Origin: Chara braunii
Lineage: Eukaryota; Streptophyta; Charophyceae; Charales; Characeae
Direction: 5' to 3'
Length of the DNA stretch: 53,076 nucleotides
Assembly: GCA_003427395.1 (NCBI GenBank)
Contig: BFEA01000239.1
Coordinates: 1,368,977 to 1,422,052, forward strand
Shown: one piece after another, positions 22,525-32,130 of the stretch
How the letters are laid out: every line of letters starts with the position of its first letter
Position numbering within the stretch: the stretch's first letter is position 1
Translations under genes and position numbers: made by a program
The notes under the pieces: model-generated
The model's input: only the letters and a program-made list of their open reading frames with translations
Told to the model about the DNA's origin: nothing
The model's database searches: none

Positions 22525-24796
22525 CTACTCCTGATTACTCATGCTCTCTTGCAACTGCCTATACAACTGCGCCCAAATCCCACCACGAGTTTTCAAAATC
22601 AGGTTCCCATTCCTATCCCTTTGTACCCCAGATGAATCCCAAGTAAACAAGCCTTTTGCCTCATCCTCAAGGCTCTTGGGACATCCTTCCTGTAGGTGCT
22701 TGCCTTTCTTGCAGTAGAAACACCTTCCAACCTTTTTCTGCTCCACCTTGTCTCCTTCCTGTGAATGTACTGATGAGGGGATTGTTGTCACCTTACTCGT
22801 GACCTCCTGCTGAGGAACCTCTGGGGAAGTGGGATATGTTGCTCTGTCATCTATATGCGCTACCTGCTCACCAACTTGCTCCTCTGGTCCAGAACCAGTG
22901 GCCCAAGACCCTAATGCGTCCCGCAGCCCTGCAACCAGAGGCATACCCTGAGGCATAGTGGACTCCTGGCAACCCCTCGGATCCATTCTCGGCTCAGCCT
23001 CAACCATGGTCTGACCCACACTTTCCTGGACCTCCTGTCGTCCCACGACCTCTCCCTGAGTTGTAGGTGGGACCACTTCAATTCTCATGGCCTCAGCTGA
23101 TGACCTCTCTTCTGACATCGCTGGCTTCTGTCCAAGTGTCAGGCCAGCCGACATCTTCCACTCAAACCTTCCATCCTTTGTATCCTTCTCAGCTGGTGCC
23201 CCTTGCGGTCCAACATCTCCTTGTCTATCAGGGGAATTTCTTCACCCTCTTGCTGATCTGCCTTCCCTTCTTCCTTCTGACATTTGAAGACTTCCTTGGC
23301 GAGTTATTCCCTGATCTCAAACCCTTGGACCTCTGTCCAATCTACTACTGCAGTAGGGGCCTGCTGTACACATCTGACCTCCAGGTCCATTATCCTCTTT
23401 TCCCATTCTACCTCCTTTGCCTGTAAGGAAACCTGTTGTGCCTGTAAGTAGGCCTCAGGACGTCATTAACCTTATTGAGGGTCTGGTTGACCTGCCTGAC
23501 GACTTCGTTCTCTGCCCAGATCCTCACCATATCTACCTTTACTGCCTCCATCTCCTTGCTTTGCCTTTCCAACCCTTTCTTCAGGTCTGTAACTTCTCTT
23601 TCTTAGTCCACTCTCTGGCCATATACCTTTTGAGCCACCTTCGTCAATCTTTCCCCAACCTTCTGATCCGAAGCTTTGGCTGCTGCAAAGCCTTCCTTCA
23701 TTACACCCCTCAGGTTAAGTAAGTCTGTAGAGACCAACTTAACCCCCATCTCCTGATGATGCCCTCCAGATCTCCCTGCAACCTCCATCAGCTTGTCAAA
23801 GCTGACCCGAACCTATGAAAATAGGGGAAGATCTTCCTCTTGAGTATAATCGCCTTTACTATTCTTGTCTTTTAGCACCACAGACTTTTCTCCCTGCTGC
23901 ATCTTCTCATTTAGTTCTGCCAAGTTCCTCAACCTGAGTTGGACTTTAATCTCTTTCTCTCTTGCTGCCCTCTCAACCCTGTCGAACTCTCTTTCCTTGG
24001 CAGCCTGGTCTTCCTCTTGTACCTGTTCCTCTGGCTCATGAGGCACGTCTGGCTCCATGTCTGGCATAGGACAGTCCACATCCCTCTGGGTATGCTGTGG
24101 AGGCATACCTGAACTACCTGACCCTTCTCCTTTCTCGTGCTTTTGGGATCTATGCTTCACTCTCCGGTCCTCCCTCTGAGTCCCTGATGACATGCCCTGC
24201 TCAAAGGTACGCCTCTCAGCTATCTCTGGCTCCCTCCTTCTCTTCTCCAGACTCCTTTCACCTGCTTGAGGGACTGGAGTATAGTGATTCCGGAGCAACT
24301 TCTTGCAGTGACCCTAGTTCGTAGCAGATGCCACAATAGATCTAACAAAGGATCTGATGTGTCGTCTTACATACAGGAGGAAACTCCCCATCCTCTGCTC
24401 CCCTGGAATATTGAGATCATCTGCATACCGGTCATAGACCCATAGGAACTCCCCCAGATTAGTGGAGTCAAATCGAATGGATTGTCCATCTTTCCCCACT
24501 GGTGACGGATGCAAACCCTCCATCCTTCTCTCAAAGTCTTGCCAGCTTAGTGACTCCCTGACAAGGTTGGCAATGGGCTCTACCCACTCGCCGATGCCTC
24601 GCACATCCCTCAGTATCCTGGTGCCATCCCATCGAAACTCCCGTGCATGCCTCTCGAACTCAACCAGGAACAACTCAATGTTTCCTCCCTGAAAAACTGG
24701 AGGTCTGTCCTCTCTCCTGGTCCTCATCTGCGTCCTCTGTCTGGTCACCCCCCAAGGGGTTTCCACTGGCTCTGCCCCTCCCCTCCCTCTTGCCAT
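22525..24796 (-). pseudogene. Second gag-like ORF (capsid-like, coiled coil, CCHC knuckle)
   Basis: A minus-strand frame of about 750 codons starts at ATG 24796 (MARGRGGAEPVETP) and ends at 22525 (LQESMSNQE). The N-terminus contains a Gag capsid-like fold signature region (PPVFQGGNIELFLVEFERHA, LSWQDFERRM, SFLLYVRRHIR). A long charged, coiled-coil-prone middle follows (EQVQEEDQAAKEREFDRVER; LNEKMQQGEKSVVLKDK), then at 22525-23154 a zinc knuckle C-x2-C-x4-H-x4-C (CFYCKKGKHLQEGC). Stops near 24311, 23810 and 23600 and shifts around 23200-23450 break it. It lies downstream of integrase in the position of env or additional ORFs of plant gypsy elements, but it resembles a second nucleocapsid protein. 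A splice-acceptor-like site lies 24 nt upstream of the ATG. Its role is unknown. Confidence 0.7.
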
Positions 24797-25062
24797 GGCT
24801 GCCCCAAGCGGTGTCAAGCCTGCACAACAAGGAAGAGACAATCAGGAGCACACAGAGGGTAAGCAGTTTTGGACAAAATATCACAGGAGACAGACATAGC
24901 CCTCCCATAACTTTCTCAGCTTCCTACGTATCTACATATGCACACATACACACACGAGTCTATCTAAAAAGTCGTAACTTATCACACTATTCTACTGAGA
25001 ACAACATCCTATACAATTTACTTATACTAGTATTTCCTATATAAAATACTCAAAGGGTGACT
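24797..25062. other. Spacer between pol and second gag-like ORF
   Basis: No gene. On the minus strand its 3' end is pyrimidine-rich and carries the splice-acceptor-like site at 24820-24821; a GTGTGTGTATGTGTG tract precedes it near 24940-24955. Confidence 0.6.
24819..24850 (-). promoter_or_regulatory. Splice-acceptor-like site upstream of the second gag-like ORF
   Basis: The minus strand reads CTGATTGTCTCTTCCTTGTT then GTGCAG|GC, a good pyrimidine tract ending in CAG|G with AG at 24821-24820. The ATG of the downstream ORF is at 24796. No other ATG lies between. Confidence 0.5.
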
Positions 25063-26604
25063 CTAACTGGTGAGATCCATGCTCACCTCGTCTCGAGCAA
25101 CAAACTTCTTTAACCTCGAGCCTGACACCCAGTCTTTCCACGCCGTCCCATTGAGTTCCTCAATCTGGTAGGGTCCATGCTCACCACTCCTGGTGACCCT
25201 GTATGGTCCCAACCACCTCTTGTCCAACTTCCGCGACTACTGCTTCTCCAGGGATGAGTCGTATAGAAGCACAATGTCTCCCACCTTGAGAGGTTCTTTC
25301 CTTATTCTCGCCATCTTATCCCACCTGAACTTGTCCTTGGTACGGCTGTCAGCCACCCTACTCGCCGCATCCTCAATTCTGTCTTCTATAGCGCCAATCT
25401 GACGTGCCCTTGAATCAAGCAGTTACTCAAATATCAGATTAGTCTCGAGGTCTTGCCGCCTCCAAGTCTTGAGGAAGCTTCCGATGGGGAATGTCGCATA
25501 CCTGCCATACCATAGCGTAGCCGGTGCATAGCTGGTACTTTTTCTGATAGTGATATTATCCACGAAGAAAGCGACCCTTAGAAAGTTCGGCCACTGATTG
25601 GATCTGCCATCAGTCCATTTGGCGAGAAGATTCGTGATGGTGCTATGTCCTCTTTCCACAGGTGCATTAGCTTGAGGGTGCGTCGCAGTAGTGTATTCGG
25701 CGATTACCCCATACCTCTTCAAAATTGTCTTCACTTCTGCACATGTGAATTCAGACCCTCTATCTACCACAAATCTGGAGACAAAGGGGTAACGGAGGTA
25801 ATACTCCTCGATGTATCGAACCAACGTCTCAGTAGTCTTCGTGCGAATGACCCTGCCATCTACAAAACCAGAGAGGTTGTCCCGCGCATCAAAGATAAAA
25901 TTATAATTTTCTATTCCAAGTGGCATTGCCAACAAATCCAGGTATACGACTGCTCTAACCTCACGAACATACCTCGGGTGAAGCGGCTCTCTAGGCCTAA
26001 GGGAGGATCGCTTCTGGCATGGTACACAAAATTTACAACAGTCATCAATCATCTGTCCCATACCATCCCAGTAGTACAGTTCGTGTATCTTGAGATAAGT
26101 TGCATTCGTACTTCTTTAGCCACCTGTCGTGCCATCGTGTTGTGCTGCCATAATGTCAATCTGGCGAGTGACGCCACAAACTACTCTTCTGGGAGTCTTT
26201 CCTTTGCTTCTCATGAATAGATGGTTATCCCTTACTAGAAAGTTTGGCCTTATTTTCAGAATTCTCTCGCAAGCGCCCCTTTCCCTCATTTCACACGAAA
26301 GAAGCATTCCGAGTTCAAGGTATAATCCCTCATATTCCTCTGCCCGAAATGCTTCCTTAATCTCTCCTTCCTCAAAATCATCGTCTTCTCTTTCGTGGAT
26401 CACATTATCATTTTCTTCCTGACTTTGTACCATATTTCTGGCCACCTCCTCCTGAAGCAGCGCATTAGCCAAGAGATATATCCCACCTATCGCTTTTTCA
26501 TGATGTTCTACCTGCAGCGCCCTATTCTCAATCGTGAGCAGGTCCTCATGTAATTGGTACTTGCCTGCTAAAGCCAGATCCATCATCCATTCTACACCTG
26601 ACAT
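25063..26604 (-). pseudogene. pol: Integrase of element A
   Basis: Minus strand. The H2C2 zinc finger begins AAQHDGTTGG, where the expected second His codon is replaced by a stop, and continues to the cysteines in DDCCKFCVPCQKR. The DDE catalytic core at 26061-25423 has D in VVYLDLLAMP, D in RFVVDRGSEF and E in APVERGHSTI with normal spacing. The C-terminal domain (WDKMARIRKEPLKVGDIVLL; LDKRWLGPYRVTR; KKFVARDEVSMDLTS) reads to a stop at 25063-25065. Two further in-frame stops (about 25429 and 25237-25239, the latter probably TGG to TAG) break it. It inserts the cDNA into chromosomes; three 4-bp target duplications in this window fit this family. An N-terminal acidic stretch (EREDDDFEEGEIKE) links it to RNase H. 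Confidence 0.9.
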
Positions 26605-26792
26605 TCCCTAATAGTCTTCTTCAACATAGGGTTTAAGGACTAGGTCTGGTCATCGTACATGCCCTGGAGGCGCAAGCCACACAGGTCGCCCAGGAGTAAC
26701 ATAGTTACCCACGGCCAATGACCAGGAGTTGATGTGAAGTCTCACATCCTCCTCTCTGTCCAGGAACCCGTCAACTGGTGGAGTATCCTCGA

Positions 26793-28363
26793 TCACTCTT
26801 TGTCCCAGTCGACCCGACTCAGCCCGTTTGCTCTATTCTTATTCCCCGAAATTCGCTCCAACTCGAAGTCAAACATCCAGATGTACGTTAGCCACCTGGC
26901 GATAGTTGAATCTGAAGGAGCGAAGTTCTTGAGAAAACCGGTTAGAGCAGTTGGGTCCACCCTCAACACAAACCTACTGCCAAAGAGGTAGTTCCCGAAG
27001 ATCCTTAGACAGTGAAGAATTGCCAAGGTTTCGTGCTTAAACTGAGAGTAGTTCCTCTTGGTCGTATTAAGCGTCCGACTCTCAAACCTTAACGGCCGTT
27101 CTTCTCCATTTAGGTCTCGTTGGATTAGTACACCTCCCAAGGCAGTCGACCCTGCGTCCGTTTCTACAATGAATGGTCTGGTCATCACTGCTGCATGATT
27201 TGGTACCGCTAGTACTAGACCTCCTTCCTCAAACTCTTTCTTCAGACCTTCTATTACTGACTCTTGCTTATCTCCCCACTCTCAATCTTGGCCCTGACGC
27301 ACAAGCTTTCGCAACTGCTCAGTCTTCGCCGCAAACCCTTTTATGAAGATCCTCCAAAATCCACACATTCCCAGAAAGCTCCTTACCTCTGTGATAGTCT
27401 CGAATGTCGTTGGCCATTCGAGAATCTTATTGGTCTTCTTAGTATCTGGCCGACGACCCCTCTCGTCGCACACAAATCCTAAGATCGTGGCCCCTCGCAT
27501 GCAGTGCCTCGACTTTGATCCGCTGGCGGTGAGGTTATGCTTCTTCAGCAGATCCAGGACCTTGCACAGGTCTTGCACTGATTCCAGACAAAACGCCTAA
27601 CCCCTGGCATCACCTCCTGCTCATCCTTCTACTTAGGCCCTTTTACGGTCAGATCATCACTATATGGTTGCGTGATGTGAGGGCTTACTGGTTGCATTGC
27701 CCACACCATGTGTCTCTGGACCATGGCAACCGTATTCGTCCACCCTTGCGGCGTGACGTTCATGTGAATCAACCCTCGAGGGGTATGCATAGCCGTCATT
27801 GGTCTGTCCGATGGGTAAACGGGAAATTGATCGTAACCTGAGCATAAGTCTATGAGGGATATTATGGCTCTCCCAGCTCAGGCCTTTGAAAGCGCATCCG
27901 CATTTGGGAGACCACCTGCGTCCCTCACTGTTACAGCGTTCAAGCGCTGCGAATCCTGTACCCACCTGAAAGTCTCATTGGGTTTGACAAAGCAAAACCA
28001 AGGGCATGCATACGGCCCACTCGAGTAGTTTGCCACATGTGTGCGGATCTGCCTATCGAGGTATTTAACTACCTTCTCTTCATCAACTGGATTAAGATAT
28101 CGCGCACCTCGTAGGTTCCATGGCTCGTGAGGTACGGTGTATATCCTAATCATTGGGATTATGTCCACGTCCAGACGACCTCTCTCATCATCACTGAAGG
28201 CATATGCAGTGTGCCTTCCTCTTATGGTTTTCACCATAATCTTCTCTTCCTGCGCTGTAAGGAAGCCAGACTCCCCTATAATCAGCGCTTTCTCTGTTTC
28301 ATGAGTGATACAGCACGGCCCATTTTCCGCGTCTTCTCGCATCTGCCGTATCAATTATCGGCG
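26793..28363 (-). pseudogene. pol: Reverse transcriptase and RNase H of element A
   Basis: Minus strand. RT begins around IRIYTVPHEPWNLRGARYLN and WFCFVKPNETFRWVQDSQRL. The palm motif A reads SLIDLCSGYDQFPVY, motif B TPQGWTNTVAMVQ and the catalytic box PYSDDLTV (YSDD). The connection follows at 27578-27282 (SKSRHCMRGATILGFVCDER; RSFLGMCGFWRIFIKGFA). RNase H at 27188-26793 has D in PFIVETDAGSTALGG, E in FKHETLAILH, D in RVDPTAL and GNKNRANGLSR. One stop lies at 27878 (SKA*AGR), another near 27280, and a frameshift near 27580. Active-site residues survive, so the decay is by stops and shifts. In the family this enzyme copies the RNA and removes the template. Confidence 0.92.
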
Positions 28364-28428
28364 CTCCTGCTCATAGTAGACTTCTTGCTCCTCAGCAATG
28401 AGCACGGGAACAGGATGAAACTTTCGAT

Positions 28429-29277
28429 CTACCCTTTTGTACCGCTTTTGTGACCCCTGCTTGAGCCTACCCCTAAAAAAGGCCGAGTTGCACTTTGGGG
28501 CTGGGCTCCAACCGTTCCACCTATCCTTCCTGGCGTTCGATACACCAATTCCATTTCTCCTTCTCCCATTTGTTCCACCACCTTCTCTCTCAAGGATTCC
28601 ACAACCTCTGGGTCCGCCATCCCATAGGTCGACACTATGTTCACAACATCCCCTATACTTGCTAGGCTAAGGGTCAGTGCTTCTGGCTCTCTTTCTTCTT
28701 CAACCTTACTGCCTCCAAGTCTCAACCTTTCCTCTTCTGATTCCTCAATAGTGAAAGAACCAGGGTTGGGCCGGTTCCTTATACTCCTAGGCTCCGTATT
28801 CTTGCAAGTGACAACCTCATAATTGCCACATACTGGATCACACAAAACGAGGAATATAGTCCCGCCATGTTTGTTAAGTATGATAGTCTTTGTTCGACTC
28901 AGGAACGATCTACCCAGTAGAATGGGGTGATCAAGATCAGGCATTATGAAAAAACAACTCCTTACTCTTACTTTCCCAATCTTCAGAATCACCGCTGATG
29001 CGGTCCCTACGAATACCGACTGACTGCTTGCCCCCATCAAGACCCCGTTGTCGGAGCGATTTATTTTCATCCCTAAGTGCAAAGCATGCTCCTCCTTTAT
29101 TAGGTTCATTTCTGCGCCGCTGTCCACCATCGTCGTGTAAGTCTTTCCCTTTATCACTACATCAAGGCACCCACATGCGACAGACTTCCAATCCATCTTT
29201 GTACCAGTCTCTGCCCATTCTGCTGCTTTAGGGATTATGGTCCCTAATCGTACACTGACCACCATTTTTGTAGATAA
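28429..29277 (-). pseudogene. pol: Aspartic protease of element A
   Basis: A 278-codon open frame from ATG 29265. The catalytic motif is TMVDSGAEMNLI (Asp at residue 48) and the partner hydrophobic-Gly motif is ILLGRSF (residues 115-121), as in retropepsins that work as dimers. The acidic tail leads towards RT. Five codons upstream (LSTK before the Met) are in the same frame as gag across a single TGA at 29278-29280, so gag and protease were probably one polyprotein; CGA to TGA would explain the stop. The frame shifts near 28440 before RT. It would cleave the Gag-Pol precursor. Confidence 0.88.
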
Positions 29278-31607
29278 TCACGCCTTTATCTCATCCCTGA
29301 GCCTTGGTGCCGAAGCCAGGACGTCTTTTAGGTTCATAAGATGATTATGGCCCTCAAGGATTCTGTCCATTATTTCCTCCACGTCAAACCCTTCCTCCAC
29401 TCGGACAACGTACTTTTTTTTTTTTTTCCCTTCTGAGGCCTTGTCCGTATCCGTTTTAGCGCTTCTCTTTTTGGCCCGTTGCTCGGCTTTCTCGTCCTCC
29501 TCTCTCCTTAACTTATCTTTCTCTTCCTCCTCTTCCCCTGGAACATCTACAACCTCTTTCTCCCCACTAAGCTCAGGAACATCTTTTGCCGGCTCCTCGG
29601 GGCTCACCGACCCGTTGGCCCTTGTCCTGACAGCTTGCGGTGCTCTCCCCGATCTAGAGGGTGGCCTGTAAGCCATTCTGGACCGAGGGGTCGGCCCTGA
29701 AGTCGTAACGCATGGTAAATTCCCAGACCCTCCTTGCGACCCTGGACCCATATCGTAAAGATACACCAGTGGCTCCTTACTTTTCCACTCCTTAACCTTT
29801 TCACACATATCGGCCAGTTTTTGCTGGTACCTCCCGACTTTAGCTACTAAGTCCTCCATTCTTTCCATTGTTTTTCGTGCCTCATTCCAGCAATCTTCCT
29901 CTATCTTTGTTTTTCGTGCCTCATTCCAGCAATCTTCCTCTATCTCATCATCAGACTCCACCACGATTGGCTCTTCCTTGATGGTGTCGACGTTCCTTCC
30001 TTACTTTACCTCCTCACTTTCTCCTACCTCCTCCACCCTTATGTCACAACGAACCTCCCTCTCTTGCTAAATCCGAAACATAACAGGGGGAGCGGGTGGC
30101 ATGCCGGCCTCGACTCGTCGTAGGGCTTCCTTCCTTGTTCCGCTAGGGGTCTTTGGGTTAATATAGTACCCAAATTTGTCATACATATCCCCATCGTAAT
30201 TGGTATTGATCAATCCTTCATCTTCGTCGTTCCTTCGGACATGGCAGAATTTGATGGTGTGACCCTTCTGCCCACAATGCCAACAAATGACATTCCTCCA
30301 ATCTATCCTTCCTCTACCAAAGCCTCGTCCACCCTCCTGGCTACCCTGACTCCCTGACGCATCCAGTCCCCATTTCCTTTTCCTGTGAAATTACCACCAC
30401 CATTTTCCCTTCCGCTTCCTCTGCGGCCACCATTTCCTCGCCCTCGGCTCCATCCTTGATTCTGTCCACGTCCTCCACCTTGGTTTCCTTGCGATCCTTG
30501 TGGTACCGACTGTTGAGGTTAGCTCGACTACGGGCTCGGGTGGTTTACTTGTTGAGCCAGGTGCCCTGGACATCTGTAGGAAGCCGTGCTCAATGGCGCT
30601 CCTGCGCATGATCCATGCGGTCCACTTACCGGCCATGGCATGTATGGACTACCCAGGCCAAGGACTTCGTGGTCCATAGCCCGACCACGACCCATAGGGT
30701 GCCGGCACGACCTGACCATGCGACTCAGGTGGTGGCAATGCTTTTGCTTGCGGGACCTGACCCTTTCCTGAGCCTTGCCCCCCTTGAGTCAAACTTTTTG
30801 CCTTCCTTTGAGCCTTTGTTAGCTTTAGAGGTCCAGGCTCCTCTCCCTCTTCTTCTTCCTCTTCTTGCACCACCGCCTTCTTTGCTTTTCCTTGGACCTA
30901 TGGAGCCGCCATAGCCTTTCTTGCTGCCTTTGCCTCCTTCGTGCATCGAGTTGGGCTACCGCATCCTCTACCATCTTCTTAAAGTCTCGCCCGTCACTCG
31001 TCGTGGCATCCAAGGCCTGTCGCATTTGAAAAATGTCCACTTGGTCCAATTCCCCATCTATCACACTGTTTTTTATAGCTGCCCAAGTCAACGTTTTTCC
31101 TGGCGCACCTTTCTTGGTCAGCGCAGAGGCCTCCCAATTTGTGAAGTGTCCCAGGAAGGTTGCACACTGCTCTTCTTCTGCCATTCCTGGAACCTTTCTT
31201 GCCATTTTTTCAAATGCCGTTGCGAAAGCCCCCACAGTAGTGAACTCATCTCGCTGTAACATTTCTAGGTCTGCCTTTGTTAGCAGACCATCCCCTAGCT
31301 TGAAACGCCTTTGCATCTCTCCCTTGAATTTGGCCCAGTCACCCCCTGCTCCAGCAGCCACCTTCATTATTTCGGGCCGAATTTCCCAGCAGATGTATCT
31401 GGGTAGTAACTTGAACTTATCTTCATCAGATGCCTCTCCTGTAATCTGCTCCAACAACTCTAGCCACTTAGACACCCTTTCCCCTTCAAACAGGAAGATG
31501 TCAACTTTCGGCACTTGCAGCCGTGCCAACTCTCTTTTCTCAATAGCTTTGACGAAATCTTCCGGCGTAGCAGCCGGGCCTCGCTCGATTTCATCTGCGT
31601 CCGGCAA
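29278..31607 (-). pseudogene. gag: Gag of element A (capsid, CCHC nucleocapsid, acidic tail)
   Basis: It starts at ATG 31607 (MPDADEIERGPAATPEDF). The capsid domain spans about residues 15-200 (VDIFLFEGERVSKWLELLEQ; WAKFKGEMQRRFKLGDGLL; EEEQCATFLGHFTNWEASAL). Frameshifts near 30870 and 30660 lead through a Gly/Pro/Tyr-rich linker and an RGG-like stretch (GRGQNQGWSRGRGNGGRRG) to the zinc knuckle CWHCGQKGHTIKFC (30244-30285). Two stops (30067-30069 and about 29996) precede an acidic/lysine-rich region open at 29964-29278, which includes a 13-residue tandem duplication and a poly-Lys run from T15 at about 29413. Gag forms the particle and binds the RNA; the knuckle packages it. The start lies about 335 bp from the PBS. 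Confidence 0.88.
29880..29957 (-). repeat. 39-bp tandem duplication in gag tail
   Basis: The sequence starting CCTCATTCC recurs at 29880 and 29919, a 39-bp period, encoding EEDCWNEARKT twice in frame. Confidence 0.85.
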
Positions 31608-31942
31608 CTTTATACCATTTTGCTAACCAACCTGGTAGGAAAAAAAAAATAGCCCATCAGACTGCTTGTCAAGTTCCAAGGGACTTGTCCTAGGTCATAC
31701 GTAGCCGTTCCACCTCTAAGTTCAACTAACCACTCTTATTCAAAGCCTCAGATACAACCTTTAGTCGCACTCCTAATCGCTTATTCCTATTATACAAGTT
31801 TGCCGCGAGTGTCATATCTTTCATATCATATGCGCTTCTCTTATATAAGACAATCCAAACCATAAGTTTTGTCATTTTGCCTGGATCATCAGCCTGCACT
31901 TAACCTGAGTTCGTTCTCTTAAGGACCCCGGTAAGTAGCCGA
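31608..31942 (-). other. 5' leader of element A
   Basis: About 335 bp between PBS and gag ATG, no ORF. It contains the palindromic TATA-like CTTATATAAG at about 31844-31853. Only the part next to the PBS (GAGTTCGTTC, AAGGACC) is shared with the leader of element B. Confidence 0.6.
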
Positions 31943-31962
31943 GATCCCTGGCAACGGCGCCA
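31943..31962 (-). promoter_or_regulatory. Primer-binding site, tRNA-Asp type (element A)
   Basis: On the plus strand GATCCCTGGCAACGGCGCCA matches the 3' end of plant tRNA-Asp(GUC) including CCA, with one difference. It lies two bases from the LTR end at 31965, so minus-strand element RNA would pair with that tRNA to prime cDNA synthesis. Confidence 0.85.
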
Positions 31963-32117
31963 CCTGTCGAGCGCATCGGTACCGCACGGGGACCCTCCTG
32001 GCGGCGTCACGCAGAATTTTGCAGGACTTGTCGTGGAGAGCGTTTGCCGCTCCGGCCGAGTGCGCCAGCCGTACCTCTCGCGAGCCCCTACGACAGGACA
32101 GGGTCACGCGAGGCACC

Positions 32118-32130
32118 GCTTACCTTCACC
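32118..32130 (-). promoter_or_regulatory. Splice-donor-like AAG|GTAAGC in LTR2 U5
   Basis: The minus strand reads GGTGAAG|GTAAGC, with the intron starting at 32123. This is the copy that lies in the 5' LTR and so could act in a transcript of element A. A GGGA/TCCC hairpin with the loop GCTGTCACCA lies about 10 nt upstream on the transcript side (about 32137-32154). Confidence 0.45.

Noticed and set aside
31921-31945. Plus-strand splice donor CCCCGGTAAGTAG near the PBS
   Set aside because: It matches a donor consensus but is antisense to the element; no plus-strand gene is present.
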